The notes under the pieces were generated by a model. That model searched no databases and was not told where the DNA came from. It worked only from the letters and a program-made list of their open reading frames with translations. This document shows, one piece after another, positions 4,768 through 6,455 of a DNA stretch of 6,455 nucleotides. Position numbers and translations under genes: made by a program. The stretch is taken from assembly GCA_028064945.1 (NCBI GenBank), contig JAPTWQ010000097.1, forward strand, positions 1 to 6,455, given 5' to 3'. Position 1 is the first letter of the stretch, and every line of letters begins with the position of its first letter. This DNA is from Nitrospiraceae bacterium (GTDB lineage: Bacteria > Nitrospirota_A > Leptospirillia > Leptospirillales > Leptospirillaceae).

Positions 4768-4796
4768 ACGGACGCCACGCCACGAAGGCGTTCCGT
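4768..4796 (-). terminator. Hairpin after the rfb operon, possible terminator
   Basis: On the minus strand ACGGA-(A)-CGCC (4796-4787) pairs with GGCG-TCCGT (4776-4768), nine pairs with one bulge and a 10-base loop. It lies about 30 bases past the rfbC stop, and a T5 run follows about 11 bases later (4756-4752). The gap makes a classic intrinsic terminator uncertain, but the position between rfbC and the rpn promoter is right for ending the operon transcript. Confidence 0.4.
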
Positions 4797-4825
4797 AACC
4801 GGGAAAGGATCCTCCGGTCTTCCTG

Positions 4826-5370
4826 TCAGAGGAGCCGGGGAAGATCGACCCGGGCGACTCCCGACAGGAGGGGGAGAAGCCGATCCTTCTTTGAGAGGGC
4901 GGCCTCGGCAATCGGCCAGGCGATCCCGACCTCGGGATCGTTCCAGAGGATCCCCGCCTCATCCTCGGGGTCGTAGAAGTCGGTGCACTTGTAGAGGAAG
5001 TCCGCCGACTCGCTCGTGACCTGGAAGCCGTGGGCAAAGCCTTCCGGGATATACATCATGGCGTGATTCTCTTCCGAGAGGATTGTGCCGAACCACCGGC
5101 CAAAGGTCGGCGAGTCGGGTCTCAGGTCCACCGCCACATCGAAGACCGATCCCCTCACCACCCGTACGAGTTTCCCCTGGCCGTGGCGCTTCTGGTAGTG
5201 AAGGCCCCGGGTCACCCCCCGCGCGGATCGGGAGTGGTTGTCCTGAACGAAGAGGTGGGGGAGACCGAGACGGGCAAAGGTCTTGGCGTGGAAGCTCTCA
5301 AGAAAGAACCCCCGGCTGTCCCCGTGAACTTTCGGAGCCAGAAGGAGAACTCCCGGAAGAGAGGTCTCTT

Positions 5371-5380
<10 letters not shown>
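4826..5380 (-). CDS. rfbC: dTDP-4-dehydrorhamnose 3,5-epimerase
   Basis: RmlC epimerises dTDP-4-keto-6-deoxyglucose at C3 and C5, the third step of dTDP-L-rhamnose synthesis in the cytoplasm. The 184-residue length is typical. The cupin-fold signatures are all present: SRGFFLESF (22-30), FVQDNHSRS (44-52), GVTRGLHYQ (55-63) with the catalytic base His61, [18 protein letters not shown] (70-87), [10 protein letters not shown] (110-119), and [12 protein letters not shown] (130-141) with the conserved active-site tyrosine at 130, then [13 protein letters not shown]. The start at 5380 has GGAGG 4 bases upstream and lies within the end of rfbA, so the two genes overlap by 10 bases in different frames and are probably translated in a coupled way. 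A longer frame extends upstream to 5791, but that part is shadow of rfbA. It is the last gene of the operon in this window. Confidence 0.96.

Positions 5381-6455
<1,075 letters not shown>

Overview
The window looks like a chromosomal segment of a Gram-negative bacterium. The evidence is an exported c-type cytochrome, a dTDP-rhamnose operon, a bacterial tRNA-Glu with encoded CCA, and strong AAGGAGG-type ribosome sites. The mix of GC-rich housekeeping genes with AT-richer accessory genes, and the flavour of the proteins, would fit an iron/sulfur-environment organism such as Leptospirillum (Nitrospirota). That assignment is only an impression; nothing here proves it.

Layout. Positions 1-1055 hold no convincing complete gene. 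A 165-codon open frame runs off the left edge on the minus strand and may be a partial or decayed gene, and the G-tract-rich DNA around it is otherwise unassigned. Positions 1068-1424 (plus strand) encode a small exported monohaem cytochrome c. Positions 1425-2040 are non-coding as far as I can see, with one strong inverted repeat. Positions 2041-2966 (minus strand) are a two-gene toxin-antitoxin module: a Panacea/DUF4065 antitoxin followed, with a 4-base GTGA overlap, by a small toxin-like protein. A tRNA-Glu(UUC) with its own promoter lies at 3259-3335 (minus). Positions 3681-4655 (minus) encode an Rpn-family PD-(D/E)xK nuclease whose C-terminal part contains 12-bp tandem repeats and a separate, very well-formed internal translation start. 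From 4826 to the right edge (minus) lies an overlapping rfbB-rfbA-rfbC operon for dTDP-L-rhamnose synthesis; rfbB is cut by the window edge and no rfbD is seen.

How the parts relate. Everything from 2041 rightwards is on the minus strand; only the cytochrome is on the plus strand. The rhamnose operon supplies an activated sugar for surface polysaccharide, often a phage receptor. Downstream of it sit two systems of the defence/toxin-antitoxin type (rpn and the Panacea pair), one on each side of a tRNA gene. This arrangement suggests a variable region built up beside a core operon and a tRNA. The most interesting element is the gene-within-a-gene in rpn: the full-length start has a weak ribosome site, while an in-frame internal ATG has a perfect one and would give an 86-residue C-terminal protein, matching the intragenic antitoxin arrangement described for Rpn proteins.
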